64,000 nt of DNA from Streptomyces sp. NBC_01478 (lineage in GTDB: Bacteria > Actinomycetota > Actinomycetes > Streptomycetales > Streptomycetaceae). The DNA lies in assembly GCF_036227225.1 (NCBI RefSeq), contig NZ_CP109444.1, positions 3,639,501 through 3,703,500 on the forward strand, written 5' to 3'. The translations under genes were made by a program, and so were the position numbers. Each line of letters opens with the position of its first letter. Within the stretch, counting starts at the first letter, position 1. Shown here in pieces: positions 1 through 9,700 of this stretch. Under the pieces are notes generated by a model, which saw only the letters and a program-made list of their open reading frames with translations, had not been told where the DNA came from and made no database searches.

Positions 1-696
1 CGCGGTGATCTCGTCGAGGGAGCGCAGGTTGTACGGAACGGCGCCGCTGCTGTTGTAGGCGTCCTGGGCCTGCTCGAAGACCGGGTCGATGCCGCGCGAC
101 CCGTCGTTGACGGAGAGGTAACTGCCCGAGGGCAGGGCCTCCATCAGCCGGGTGACGATGGAACGGGCCTGATCGTAGTCGGCGACATGCCCCAGGATGT
201 TGCTGAGGATGAGCGCGGTGGGCCGGCCGAAGTCCAGCGTCTCGGCGGCGACTTCGAGAATGCGGTCCGGGTCCGTCACGTTGGCGTCGATGTAGGCGGT
301 CGCGCCCTCCGCGGTGGAGTACAGCAGGGCGCGGGCGTGCGCGAGCACCATCGGATCGTTGTCGACGTAGACGATCCGCGCCTCGGGAGCGAGCCCCTGG
401 GCGACCTGGTGGGTGTTCTGCGCGGTCGGAAGCCCGGTACCGACGTCCAGGAACTGCCGGATGCCCGCCTCGGAGACGAGATACGCGATATTGCGCCGCA
501 GGAAGCCACGGCTGGACCGGGCAATGGCGACGATCCCGGGAAACACCTCGGTGTACGCGTCACCGGCCGCCTCGTCGACGGGGTAGTTGTCCTTGCCGCC
601 GAGCCAGTAGTTCCAGATACGGGCGGAGTGCGGCACCGACGTGTCGATCTTCTGCTGCTGCTCCGCCGGCTCGGGCGTCGGCACAGGGTCGCTCAT
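1..696 (-). CDS. SAM-dependent methyltransferase, DUF574 family (3' end outside window)
   Basis: The gene reads leftward off the window, so only the first 232 residues are visible. The N-terminus has the family signature YWLGGKDN (residues 30-37). A SAM-binding loop DVGTG (84-88) and an acidic strand VDNDP follow in Rossmann-fold order. These are the marks of the actinobacterial DUF574/Methyltransf_19 family, whose substrates are mostly unknown and whose members often sit near XRE/DUF397 regulator pairs. Such a pair occurs about 10 kb away here. The ATG at 694-696 is the only good start before the conserved block. The family call is solid; the biological role is not known. Confidence 0.9.
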   Translation of the reverse strand, partial: MSDPVPTPEPAEQQQKIDTSVPHSARIWNYWLGGKDNYPVDEAAGDAYTEVFPGIVAIARSSRGFLRRNIAYLVSEAGIRQFLDVGTGLPTAQNTHQVAQGLAPEARIVYVDNDPMVLAHARALLYSTAEGATAYIDANVTDPDRILEVAAETLDFGRPTALILSNILGHVADYDQARSIVTRLMEALPSGSYLSVNDGSRGIDPVFEQAQDAYNSSGAVPYNLRSLDEITA

Positions 697-871
697 GAGT
701 CGTGTACGTCCTTCAACCGGGGCGGGGATCAAGGGGGATCATTCGCGGCACATCCTAGGGGCCAACTCCCTTGGCTGGCGCGCTAGTCCGTGTCTTTCGA
801 CTGGTGTGCTGGTCATGGGACTCGGGCGGTTCGTTCAGCGAAAACGCATACCCCGGGCCACCTCTCTAAGC

Positions 872-912
872 GGTACGAATTTCCGTACCAGTCCGGTACG
901 ATATTAGGTACC
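872..912 (+). promoter_or_regulatory. twin palindromic operators of the yefM-yoeB promoter
   Basis: Two copies of a GTAC-containing palindrome stand in tandem 23 bp apart just before the antitoxin gene. Site 1 (872-889) is GGTACG-N6-CGTACC with perfect arms. Site 2 (895-912) is GGTACG-N6-GGTACC with one mismatch. YefM-type antitoxins are known to bind paired palindromes with a GTAC-like core and to repress their own operon, with the toxin as co-repressor. Site 2 ends 22 nt before the antitoxin ATG. Assigning these as YefM sites is inference from position and symmetry. Confidence 0.75.
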
Positions 913-934
913 ACTCCGCGAGAGGATGTGTGCC

Positions 935-1207
935 ATGACCATTACCGCCAGCGAGGCGCGCAAGGAACTCTTCCCCCTGATCAAGAAGGTCAACGACGAC
1001 CACGCACCGGTACGGATTCACTCCAAGAACGGCGACGCCATCCTCATGTCGGCAGAGGACTACGACGCCTGGCAGGAGACCATCTACCTCCTGCGCTCAC
1101 CGGCCAACGCCCGCCGCCTCATGGAAGCCGTCGCCCGCGACCGTGCGGGCCAGACGGGGGTCACCAAGACCCTGGAGGAGCTCCAGGAACTGGCCGGTGA
1201 CGAGTGA
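935..1207 (+). CDS. yefM: antitoxin of the YefM/Phd family
   Basis: This 90-residue protein begins [19 protein letters not shown] and contains the typical Phd/YefM stretch [20 protein letters not shown]. The N-terminal half should dimerise and bind DNA; the acidic C-terminus ([11 protein letters not shown]) should wrap and neutralise the toxin. An in-frame ATG lies at 926, but AGAGG at 921-925 is well spaced from the ATG at 935, so I use 935. The stop overlaps the GTG start of the toxin gene (GTGA at 1204-1207), which couples translation of the pair. Two palindromes upstream probably mediate autoregulation. Confidence 0.93.
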   Translation: MTITASEARKELFPLIKKVNDDHAPVRIHSKNGDAILMSAEDYDAWQETIYLLRSPANARRLMEAVARDRAGQTGVTKTLEELQELAGDE

Positions 1208-1467
1208 GGGACGTCAACTTCGACCCAGCCGCCTGGGACGACTTCCAGCACTGGCTTGCGACCGACCGCAAGATGGTGCGCCGCATCGTCCGCCTGATCG
1301 GCGAGATCCAGCGCGATCCGTTCAACGGCATCGGCAAGCCCGAACCGCTGAAGGGGGACCTCTCCGGCTACTGGTCGCGCCGCATCGACGACGAACACCG
1401 TCTCGTCTACCGAGCCGACAACAAAGAGGTCAAGATCCTCAAGGCTCGTTACCACTACAGCGACTAG
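1204..1467 (+). CDS. yoeB: toxin of the YoeB/Txe family (ribosome-dependent mRNA endonuclease)
   Basis: This is an 87-residue RelE-superfamily toxin. Family members enter the ribosomal A site and cleave mRNA. The catalytic residues known from E. coli YoeB (E46, R65, H83) align by context with E47 (GKPEPLKG), R66 (DEHRLVYR) and H84 (ARYHYSD), so the enzyme appears intact. It starts with GTG overlapping the antitoxin stop. The pair lies immediately upstream of a BREX operon, a common defence-island setting. Streptomycetes are known to carry YefM-YoeB pairs, so the module itself is not novel. Confidence 0.94.
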   Translation: MRDVNFDPAAWDDFQHWLATDRKMVRRIVRLIGEIQRDPFNGIGKPEPLKGDLSGYWSRRIDDEHRLVYRADNKEVKILKARYHYSD

Positions 1468-1997
1468 GCCGGCCAGGGCACCCGCCCAGCGGTCCTGCCG
1501 CCCTACGGCGGCACACAATTGCTGATACGCGAGCAAGGCGCAGCAGTCCCGGGGTGGTCGCAGCGCATGACGACGCCATCGGGGATCCGGCCTCCTTGTG
1601 CCCAAGCCATTTCACGGCGGTCGAGTTGCAGGGACCGCTCATAAGCGCACGACCAACCGGTGAGGCGTCCCACGCACGTCTCACCTTCAGGACGGCGGCG
1701 GCACCCATCGCGTTGCCTGTTGCCGACTGACACGATCGGAATCGACGTACCAACGCCCGTCAAATGGTGTCAGCTCGCCGTACCTTGCGGGCAGCATCGA
1801 CCGGCTCACCGATGGCGAAGCCGCCCTCTCAGGCAACTCCCGGCTAGGCAGCTTCCGGCTGCGGCCTTCACAAACCGGCGCACCTGTTGTCGGTGGCCGC
1901 GGCTAGGATTCACCAGGTCCGCGACTCGGTGGAAACGGTGCGTAAAGCCAGGAGCGGACAGTCACTGGAGACGCGGGACAAGAGGCGGGGACGGCGC
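1468..1997. other. 530-bp gap between toxin and pglW; no gene seen
   Basis: No open frame here has convincing coding character or a known domain. A TAGGAT hexamer at 1904-1909 is a plausible -10 element for the BREX operon and would give a pglW leader of about 80 nt. I see no good -35 partner. A frame open upstream of pglW could extend it to a TTG at 1887, but the extension is low-complexity and unlike a NERD protein. Confidence 0.5.
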
Positions 1998-4900
1998 ATG
2001 CGGCAAGGCCGGTGGACCACGGTCACCGAGTCCGAGTTCGACCATGAACACCGTGGCCTGGAAGCCGTCCGGGAGAAACTACCGGACGCCGACCCCTGGC
2101 GGGCGTGGTCGAACTTCACCTTCACCGCCCACACCGGTCACGTCCGCGAGGTCGATCTCCTCGTCGTCGCCCCCGGCGGCGTCTACATGATCGAGCTCAA
2201 GGACTGGCACGGCTCCGTGACAAGCGAGAACGGCACCTGGGTGCAGACCACCCCCGGTGGCCATCGCCGCCCGCACGGCAACCCGCTCCACCTGGTCAAC
2301 AAGAAGGCGAAGGAGCTGGCCGGCCTGCTCGGCCAGAACGGCAGGCGAATGTGGGTCGGCGAGGCCGTCTGCTTCACCGACGGCGGTCTGCGCGTCCGTC
2401 TGCCCGCACACGACCAGAACGGCGTCCACACCGTTGACGAGCTGGTCGCGATGCTGCAGGAACGGCCTCGTGACGAGCGGCGCCGCATCACGGCCGTCGA
2501 ATCCCGCGAGATCAGGACCGCGCTCGAACGGATCGGCATCCGGCGCAGTGACGCCGAGTACAAGGTCGGCCCGTACCAGTTGGACCGCAAGTCCTTTGAT
2601 TCGGGCCCGACTTGGGCCGACTACAAGGCGAGCCACAGCGAGCTGCCCGAGGTGGCCCGCGTCCGCGTCTACCTCAGCGAGCGCGGCTCGGACGCGTCGA
2701 TCCGGCGGTCGGTGGAGAACGCGGCCCGCCGTGAGGCGGCCGTCCTCCAGCGGTTCAAGCACCCGGGTGTCGTCCAACTCAAGCAGTACTACCCGTCCGG
2801 GCACACCGCGGGCCCGGCCCTGATCTTCGACTATGACCCGCGCACGCTCCGCCTGGACGAGTACCTGCTCCAGTACGGCAAGAGCCTCGACATCCTCGGC
2901 CGGATGGCGCTGGTCCGCCAGCTCGCCGAGACGATGCGTTCCGCGCACTCCGCCCGCATCCACCACCGGGCGCTGGCCGCCCGTGCCGTGCACGTCGTCC
3001 CCCGCGACCGGGGCCGCCGTGGGCAGACGGTCGGTGAGGACGCCGCCTGGCTCACCCCGCGCCTGGAGATCTCGGACTGGCAGATCGCCACCCAGCGCGC
3101 CTCCGGGACGGACGGCGACAGTGGACAGGGCATGACCCGCTTCGCACCGACCGCGCTCTCGGCGATGCACCTGGCAGAGGGCTCCGACCCGTACTTCGCC
3201 CCGGAGTTGACCGCTCTCAAGGCCGATCCGGTCTACCTGGACGTGTACGGCCTCGGCGTCCTCACGTATCTCCTGGTCACAGGCAAGGCGCCGGCCGCAA
3301 GTCAGGCAGAGCTGCTGGCACGGTTGGAGGCGGGCGAGGGGCTGCGCCCCAGCTCGTTGGTCGACGATCTCTCCGAGGACATCGACTTCCTCGTCCAGGC
3401 GGCGACCGCCTACCGGCCCGGACAGCGCCTGTCCTCGGTGGACGAGTTTCTGGAGATGCTGGAGATCGTCGAGGACGGCCTGACCGCCCCGACCTCGCCA
3501 CCCGACCCCGAACCGGCCGAGGACCCCGAGAAGGACCCCCTCGAAGCGGTGGCAGGTGACGTACTCGGCGGGCGCTGGGAAGTCCGCCGCCGCCTCGGCA
3601 CCGGCTCCACCAGCCGGGCCTTTCTCGTCCGCGACCTTCAGGCCGAAGCGCGCAAGACCAGGCCGCTCGCCGTCCTGAAGGTGGCCCTCTCGGACAGCCG
3701 GGGCCAAGTGCTGGTCCACGAGGCCGAGGTGATGAACCGGCTGCGCCCCGACTCGCGAGTGATCCGGCTCGTCGAGCCGGAACCCCTGCGCATCGGGTCC
3801 CGCACGGTCCTCGCCCTGGAGTACGTGGGCGACGAGCGCGAGGCCACAGAGCAGGGCACCGAGACCGCCGACTCCAGCACCGGCACACGCACCCGCCGTC
3901 GCGAGGAGACGGTCGCGCGCCAACTGCGCGAGCACGGCCGGCTGAAGATGGACCAGTTGGAGGCGTACGGCGACTACCTGTTCGGGGCCGTGGACTTCCT
4001 GGAGGGCGAGAGCGTATGGCACCGCGACATCAAGCCGGACAACATCGCCATCCGCATCCGCCCCAACCGCACCCGCGAGCTGGTCCTCATCGACTTCTCC
4101 CTCGCGGGCTACCCGGCCAAGGACTACGAGGCGGGCACCGACGGCTACCTCGACCCGTTCATCGGCTCCCTGACCCGCACCGCGTACGACTCGCACGCCG
4201 AGCGGTACGCGATCGCCGTCACCCTGCACCAGATGGCCTCGCGCGAGCTGCCCAGGTGGGGCGACGGCTCGGTCCCGCCCCGGATGACGGACCCGAAGGT
4301 GTTCCCGTACCCGACCGTCCAGGCCGACGCCTTCGAACCGGCCGTACGGGACGGTCTGGTCGCCTTCTTCCGCAAGGCCCTGCACCGGGACGCGGCGAAG
4401 CGCTTCCCCGAACTGAAGCCGATGCGGGACGCCTGGAGGAAGATCTTCCTCGACGCCTCGCAGACCGTGCCGTCCAGCCACCGTTCCCGCCACCCCGAGC
4501 CCGCCCCGCAGGAGACGGTGGCGGGCGAGCGCGCGGCGGCGATCGCGGACGCCGAACCACTCACTGCCGACGAGCAGCGCGAGCGCCTGGCGGCGGCGGT
4601 CACCCGCGACACCCACCTGTCGGCCGCCGGTCTCACCCCGGCCGCCGAGTCCTTCCTCTACGGCCTTGAGATCACCACCGTCGGCGGCCTCCTCGACTAC
4701 AGCCGCAGCAAGCTGCTCAACGCGCCGGGCCTCGGCACAAAGACCCGCACCGAGGTCCAGCGCCGCCAGCGCCAGTGGGGCAAGCTGCTGCGCGAGGCAC
4801 CGCTCTCCCCGCTCACCCCGAAGGGCCGAGCGGAGGCGAAGGAGGAACTCGCCCAGCTCACCGCCACCGAGTCGGCGGTCGCCGGAGCCCTGGCCCTGGG

Positions 4901-6710
4901 CGAGGGAGCGGCAGGCCTGAGCGAGTCCGCACTGCGCTCGCTGAGCCTCGACCTCCTCGCCACACTCTTCGTCCCGGAGCTGAACAACAATCGCTCCAAC
5001 AGCAACAAGGTCGAGATGGTACGGCTGTTGCTGCGTCTCCCGGACGAGCACGGTGAGCTGCCCGGCATCGGAGTCTGGCCCAAGCAGAAGGACGTGGCGG
5101 AAGCACTCGGCCTGTCCGCCGGGCGCATCCCACAGATGCTGAAGGAGGAGCGCAAGCGCTGGAAGAAGCATCCTGGGGTCCAGGCACTGCGCGACGAGAT
5201 CGTGGGCCTGCTGGTGGGCCTCGGCCGGGTCGCCTCGGCCGTGGAGATCGCCGACGCACTCGCCGTACGGCGCGGTACGCAACTGGCGGGACGCGAACAG
5301 CGCCGCGCGCTGGCTCTGGCGGCGGTACGGGCGGTCGTGGAAGTGGAGCAACTCCAGCCGGAGGAGGCCGAGTTCCAGCACCAGGCCAACCGCAAGGCGA
5401 CGGAGGACGCCCTTGCCGCCGGCCTGCTCGCGTTGGACGTGCGGGAGATCGACGCCCCCGATACTCCGACGGCTCCGGGCCTCCTCGACTATGCGACCCG
5501 CCTGGGCAGAACCGCCGACCGCCTGACTCGTCTGGAGACTCTGCCGACAGCTACAACAGTGCTGAGCGAGCTGGGCGCGCTGACCCCACCGCCCGGTGCC
5601 GTGGACTGGGACGAACGGCGACTGGTTGAACTGGCCGCCGCCGCGTCCGTGAACGCGGCGGCCACGCCCCGACTGGAGATCTACCCGCGCGACCTGCCCC
5701 TGGTACGGGCCCTGCGCCTGACCCAGGCCGGCCTGGTGCGGCTGATCCCAGGCGTACCGGAGGCCCGGCAGCCCGGCCTGACGGGCGAGGACGTCCACGA
5801 GCGGGTACGGGCCCGCTTCCCGGAGCTGGTCATCAGGGACGTTCGGGGCACGAGCACGCACGAGCTGCCGACGGGCGGTCCACTGACCAAGGCGCTGCGG
5901 GATGCGGGCTTCGACCTGACTCTGTCGACGCGCGAGGACACGCGGACGCTCCGCTATCTACCGACGCGGATGGACAGCGCGTCCACCTATCTGACGGGCG
6001 GAAACTGGCGCCCGTCGACGGAGGCCGGCGCAGCAACCCGCTACTCCGACGACCCGCTCGTAGCGGGCGGAGTCCGCGCGGACGAACGGCTGTTGGCCTC
6101 AGCCAGGCGGGACGGCTACCGGGTCCTGACGGTGCACCATGAACGTACGGTCGAGGCGGTACGGAGGCTGTCGGGCCTCCGCATCGCCGCACAGGCGGTC
6201 TCCGTGACGGAACTCTTCCTGAAGTCGATGCACGCCCTGGTCCCCCCGGGCACGAAGCCGACCTGGGAAACGCTGCTGAAGGCAGACGTCGCGGAGCCGG
6301 GCTCGCGGGGAGCACTGAAGTTCACCGAATACGCGCGGACCGCCTGGGGCACGGTGGAGCCGCAGGTACGGGAACTACTCGCCCCGGGCGCCGGTTCGGG
6401 CCCGGTCCTGCTGACCGAGGTGACCGTGTTCGCTCGCTACGACGGCATGGGCGTCCTCGACCGGCTCGCAGAGGCGGCTCGACAGGGCGGGCGCGGACTG
6501 TGGCTGCTGGTGCCGCAGCCGGACCCGGGGCGTGAACCAAAGCTGGGGCACACGGCGGTGGCGTACCAAGTGGGCCTGGGCGAGTGGATCGACCTGCCGG
6601 ACTCGTGGGTAAGAAAGGAGTACCTGTCCAACCTGACGGACGTGAGTGTCTCAAGCACGAACGGAACGAAGGGGACGACGAGTGATCGACCGCAAGGCCC
6701 TGTTGGATGA
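1998..6710 (+). CDS. pglW: PglW, BREX type 2 (Pgl) serine/threonine kinase with NERD domain
   Basis: The 1570-residue protein opens with a NERD nuclease-like domain: D53 in the EVDLLVV strand, then E66-L-K68 in MIELKDW. A first kinase-like fold (about 200-480) lacks HRD and DFG residues (HHRALAARAV and LEISDWQIA stand there), so it is a pseudokinase. A second kinase (about 530-820) is intact: LGTGSTSRAF glycine loop, K561, HRDIKPDN at 675-682, D699 of the DFG position. A helix-hairpin segment (TVGGLLDYSRSKLLNAPGLG) and a long helical C-terminus follow. PglW is the kinase of the Streptomyces phage growth limitation system. I chose the ATG at 1998 (GGGGA at 1987-1991). It overlaps pglX by 29 nt. 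Confidence 0.95.
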   Translation: MRQGRWTTVTESEFDHEHRGLEAVREKLPDADPWRAWSNFTFTAHTGHVREVDLLVVAPGGVYMIELKDWHGSVTSENGTWVQTTPGGHRRPHGNPLHLVNKKAKELAGLLGQNGRRMWVGEAVCFTDGGLRVRLPAHDQNGVHTVDELVAMLQERPRDERRRITAVESREIRTALERIGIRRSDAEYKVGPYQLDRKSFDSGPTWADYKASHSELPEVARVRVYLSERGSDASIRRSVENAARREAAVLQRFKHPGVVQLKQYYPSGHTAGPALIFDYDPRTLRLDEYLLQYGKSLDILGRMALVRQLAETMRSAHSARIHHRALAARAVHVVPRDRGRRGQTVGEDAAWLTPRLEISDWQIATQRASGTDGDSGQGMTRFAPTALSAMHLAEGSDPYFAPELTALKADPVYLDVYGLGVLTYLLVTGKAPAASQAELLARLEAGEGLRPSSLVDDLSEDIDFLVQAATAYRPGQRLSSVDEFLEMLEIVEDGLTAPTSPPDPEPAEDPEKDPLEAVAGDVLGGRWEVRRRLGTGSTSRAFLVRDLQAEARKTRPLAVLKVALSDSRGQVLVHEAEVMNRLRPDSRVIRLVEPEPLRIGSRTVLALEYVGDEREATEQGTETADSSTGTRTRRREETVARQLREHGRLKMDQLEAYGDYLFGAVDFLEGESVWHRDIKPDNIAIRIRPNRTRELVLIDFSLAGYPAKDYEAGTDGYLDPFIGSLTRTAYDSHAERYAIAVTLHQMASRELPRWGDGSVPPRMTDPKVFPYPTVQADAFEPAVRDGLVAFFRKALHRDAAKRFPELKPMRDAWRKIFLDASQTVPSSHRSRHPEPAPQETVAGERAAAIADAEPLTADEQRERLAAAVTRDTHLSAAGLTPAAESFLYGLEITTVGGLLDYSRSKLLNAPGLGTKTRTEVQRRQRQWGKLLREAPLSPLTPKGRAEAKEELAQLTATESAVAGALALGEGAAGLSESALRSLSLDLLATLFVPELNNNRSNSNKVEMVRLLLRLPDEHGELPGIGVWPKQKDVAEALGLSAGRIPQMLKEERKRWKKHPGVQALRDEIVGLLVGLGRVASAVEIADALAVRRGTQLAGREQRRALALAAVRAVVEVEQLQPEEAEFQHQANRKATEDALAAGLLALDVREIDAPDTPTAPGLLDYATRLGRTADRLTRLETLPTATTVLSELGALTPPPGAVDWDERRLVELAAAASVNAAATPRLEIYPRDLPLVRALRLTQAGLVRLIPGVPEARQPGLTGEDVHERVRARFPELVIRDVRGTSTHELPTGGPLTKALRDAGFDLTLSTREDTRTLRYLPTRMDSASTYLTGGNWRPSTEAGAATRYSDDPLVAGGVRADERLLASARRDGYRVLTVHHERTVEAVRRLSGLRIAAQAVSVTELFLKSMHALVPPGTKPTWETLLKADVAEPGSRGALKFTEYARTAWGTVEPQVRELLAPGAGSGPVLLTEVTVFARYDGMGVLDRLAEAARQGGRGLWLLVPQPDPGREPKLGHTAVAYQVGLGEWIDLPDSWVRKEYLSNLTDVSVSSTNGTKGTTSDRPQGPVG

Positions 6711-9700
6711 CCTGAAGCAGCAGGTCAAGGCAGTCGAGTCCGACCTTGGCAAGCAGGTCGAGGTGGTGGCGGAGGGCAAGAAGTTGCGCGCCGAGTACGA
6801 GCACGCGCGCAAGCGGGGCCGTACGGCGGCAACTTGGAACTCTTGGCTGGACGATCGGGTCACGCAGGTCGCGGTGGCATGGGTGCTGGGGACTGTCTTC
6901 GTCCGGTTCTGCGAAGACAACGGGCTGATACCGGAGCCGTACCTGACGGCACCGGAGGCCGATCGGCGGGATCTGGCGCTGGCGCGGTTCGAAGAATACG
7001 TCGCGGGGTCGGAGGATCCGACGTACCGGGGCTGGCTTGAGCAGGCGTTCAAAGACCTGGAGTCGGGACAGGCGGGTCGATTGATGTTCGACCGACGACA
7101 CAACCCGCTGTTTCAGATCCCGTTGTCGCACGACGGCGCGCGAGAGTTAGTGGAGTTCTGGCGTCGGCGGGATGCGGACGGCGCCCTCGTCCACGACTTC
7201 ACGGACCCGCTGAAGAAGGACGAGGACGGAACGCGAGGATGGGACACACGGTTCCTGGGTGACCTGTATCAGGATCTGAGTGAGTCCGCGCGGAAGACAT
7301 ACGCACTGCTTCAAACGCCGGAGTTCGTGGCGGAGTTCATCCTCGACCGGACGATGGATCCGGCGGTCCGCGAGTTCGGGTACGAGGGCCTGAAGGTGAT
7401 CGACCCCACGTGTGGGTCGGGGCACTTTGTGCTGGCAGCGTTTCAGCGGCTGGTGCGGCTGTGGGCGGAGGGTCGGCCCGGCAAGGACGCGCATGAGCGG
7501 GTGAAGGAGTCGCTGGACTCCGTGCACGGGGTGGACTTATACCCCTTCGCGGTGGCTATTGCTCGGTTCCGGTTGCTGGTGGCGGCTATGGCTGCGAGTG
7601 GGGTGCACACGCTGGGGGAGGCGGCTAAGTACGAGTGGCCGATTCATCTGGCGGTGGGTGACTCACTCATCAAGCATCGGCACAAGCAGGGGAACCTGTT
7701 TGACGACTTGGAGGAGGAGGGGGCTGATGAGCTGGCCGACTTCAAGTATGAGACTGAAGATGTGCATGAGCACGCGGATATTTTGCGGGCGGGACGGTAT
7801 CACGTTGTAGTGGGAAATCCGCCATATATTACGGTAAAGGATAAGAAGCTCAATGAGCTTTATCGAGGGCTGTACGATGCGTGCGCGGGGACGTACGCGT
7901 TGTCAGTGCCGTTTGCTCAACGGTTTTTCGAGTTGGCCCAGGTTGGGGACGCCGAAGGGCGTGGCTACGGCATGGTCGGCCAGATCACGGCGAACTCGTT
8001 CATGAAGAGAGAGTTCGGCACACGACTAATCGAATCCTACTTTGGTCACGAGGTGGAACTAACTGAGGTCGTCGACACATCAGGAGCCTATATCCCTGGG
8101 CATGGAACTCCTACCGTCATTTTGATTGGAAAAAGGCGAGGCGGCAATGGACGCTCAGAGACTATCCGTACGGTACGGACCGTCCAGGGTGAGCCTGCCG
8201 CTCCGGAAAAGGGCGAGGATGGCCTCGTCTGGAAGGCCATCGTGAGCCAGATCGACGAACCGGAATCGGTGAGCCAGTGGGTCTCCGTGGGCGACCTGGA
8301 ACGGGAACGATATTTCGGCAGGCAGCCGTGGATGCTTGCCGATGGCGGCTTGGAAATGGTCGAAGGAGTCGAACACACCTCTGTGGCACGCCTCCGGGAC
8401 GTGGTAGAGGAGATCGGCTATGGCGCGGTCACGCGTGAGGATGATGCGTTCATGATCGGGGCCGGAGCCCTGCGCCGCGGACGTGTCCCGGAGTCCCACC
8501 AACGGCCCATCGTGGAAGGTGTCGATGTCCGAGACTACGCCGCATGGGAACCTACTTTCTCCCTTTGGCCGTATTGTGCCGAGGATTTGCAAGCCCAAAT
8601 TTCCGAGCCAGTTGAGCGAATCCTTTGGCCGTTTCGTGTGCAACTTCGTAATCGCGTCGCCTATGGGAGCACGCAGTTAGAGCGTGGACTCCAGTGGTTT
8701 GAGTACTCGATGTTTTTCAAGAAGCGGTATCGCACCCTCCGATCCATTACGTTTGCCTTCGTCTCGACACACAATCACTTCGCCCTAGATCTGGGCGGTA
8801 GGGTCTTCAAGCAGACTGCGCCAGTGATCAAGCTTCGAGAGGGGGCCAGTGATACGGAACACCTGCGGCTGCTAGGACTCCTTAACAGCTCCACGGCCTG
8901 TTTCTGGCTGCAGCAAGTCTCACACAACAAGGGCGAAGGCGGCGGCGCCCGTGTCGAAGCAGGATATGCAGCTATGGGGAGCGAAGCATGGAAAAATTGC
9001 TTCGAGTTCACCGGCACTAAACTGCAGAATTTCCCTCTGCCAGCAGACTATCCCACGCAGCTCGGTGCCGCTCTTGACAGACTCGCAAACGAACTGACTG
9101 CCATCAGCCCACGCGGCAGGATGGCCAAGGCAGTTCCTACGCCTGCCATCCTGCGCGAGGCGCGGACTAACTGGCACGCCACTCGGGCCCGCATGATCGC
9201 CCTCCAAGAGGAGCTGGACTGGCAGGTCTACTCGCTCTACAACTTGCACTCAGAGGACCTGCGCGTCTCCGAGGACCCCAACTCCCTAGATATCCCTGAA
9301 CTCGCCCTCGGTGAGCGCGCATTCGAGATCGTGCTCGCCCGTCGGGTCGCCGCAGGCGAGGCCAGTGATGAGTGGTTCAAGCGACACGGGTCCACTCCAG
9401 TCACCGAGATGCCCACTCACTGGCCCGCCGCCTACCGCGAGGTCGTTGAGAAGCGGATCGACGCCATCGAGTCGTCCCGCGCCATTGGCATGGTCGAGCG
9501 GCCGGAGTACAAGCGGCGCTGGGCCACGGAAGGGTGGGACGCGCTTCAGGAGAAGGCACTGCGGAGCTGGCTGCTCTACCGGATCGAGAACCGCGCACAC
9601 TGGTTCGACGAGAATGGGATGCCCGCCTTCGTCACCCTCTCACGTCTCACCGACAACCTCTCCCGCGACGAGGACTTCGCCTCTGTCGCCAAGATCTACT

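Noticed and set aside
1887..1997. Longer pglW beginning at a TTG
   Set aside because: The extra 37 residues are not NERD-like, and the ATG at 1998 has a good ribosome binding site.
2079..5861. A 1260-codon open frame on the minus strand opposite pglW
   Set aside because: It has no recognisable domain and low-complexity composition, and lies wholly opposite a well-supported gene; such mirror frames are expected in GC-rich DNA.
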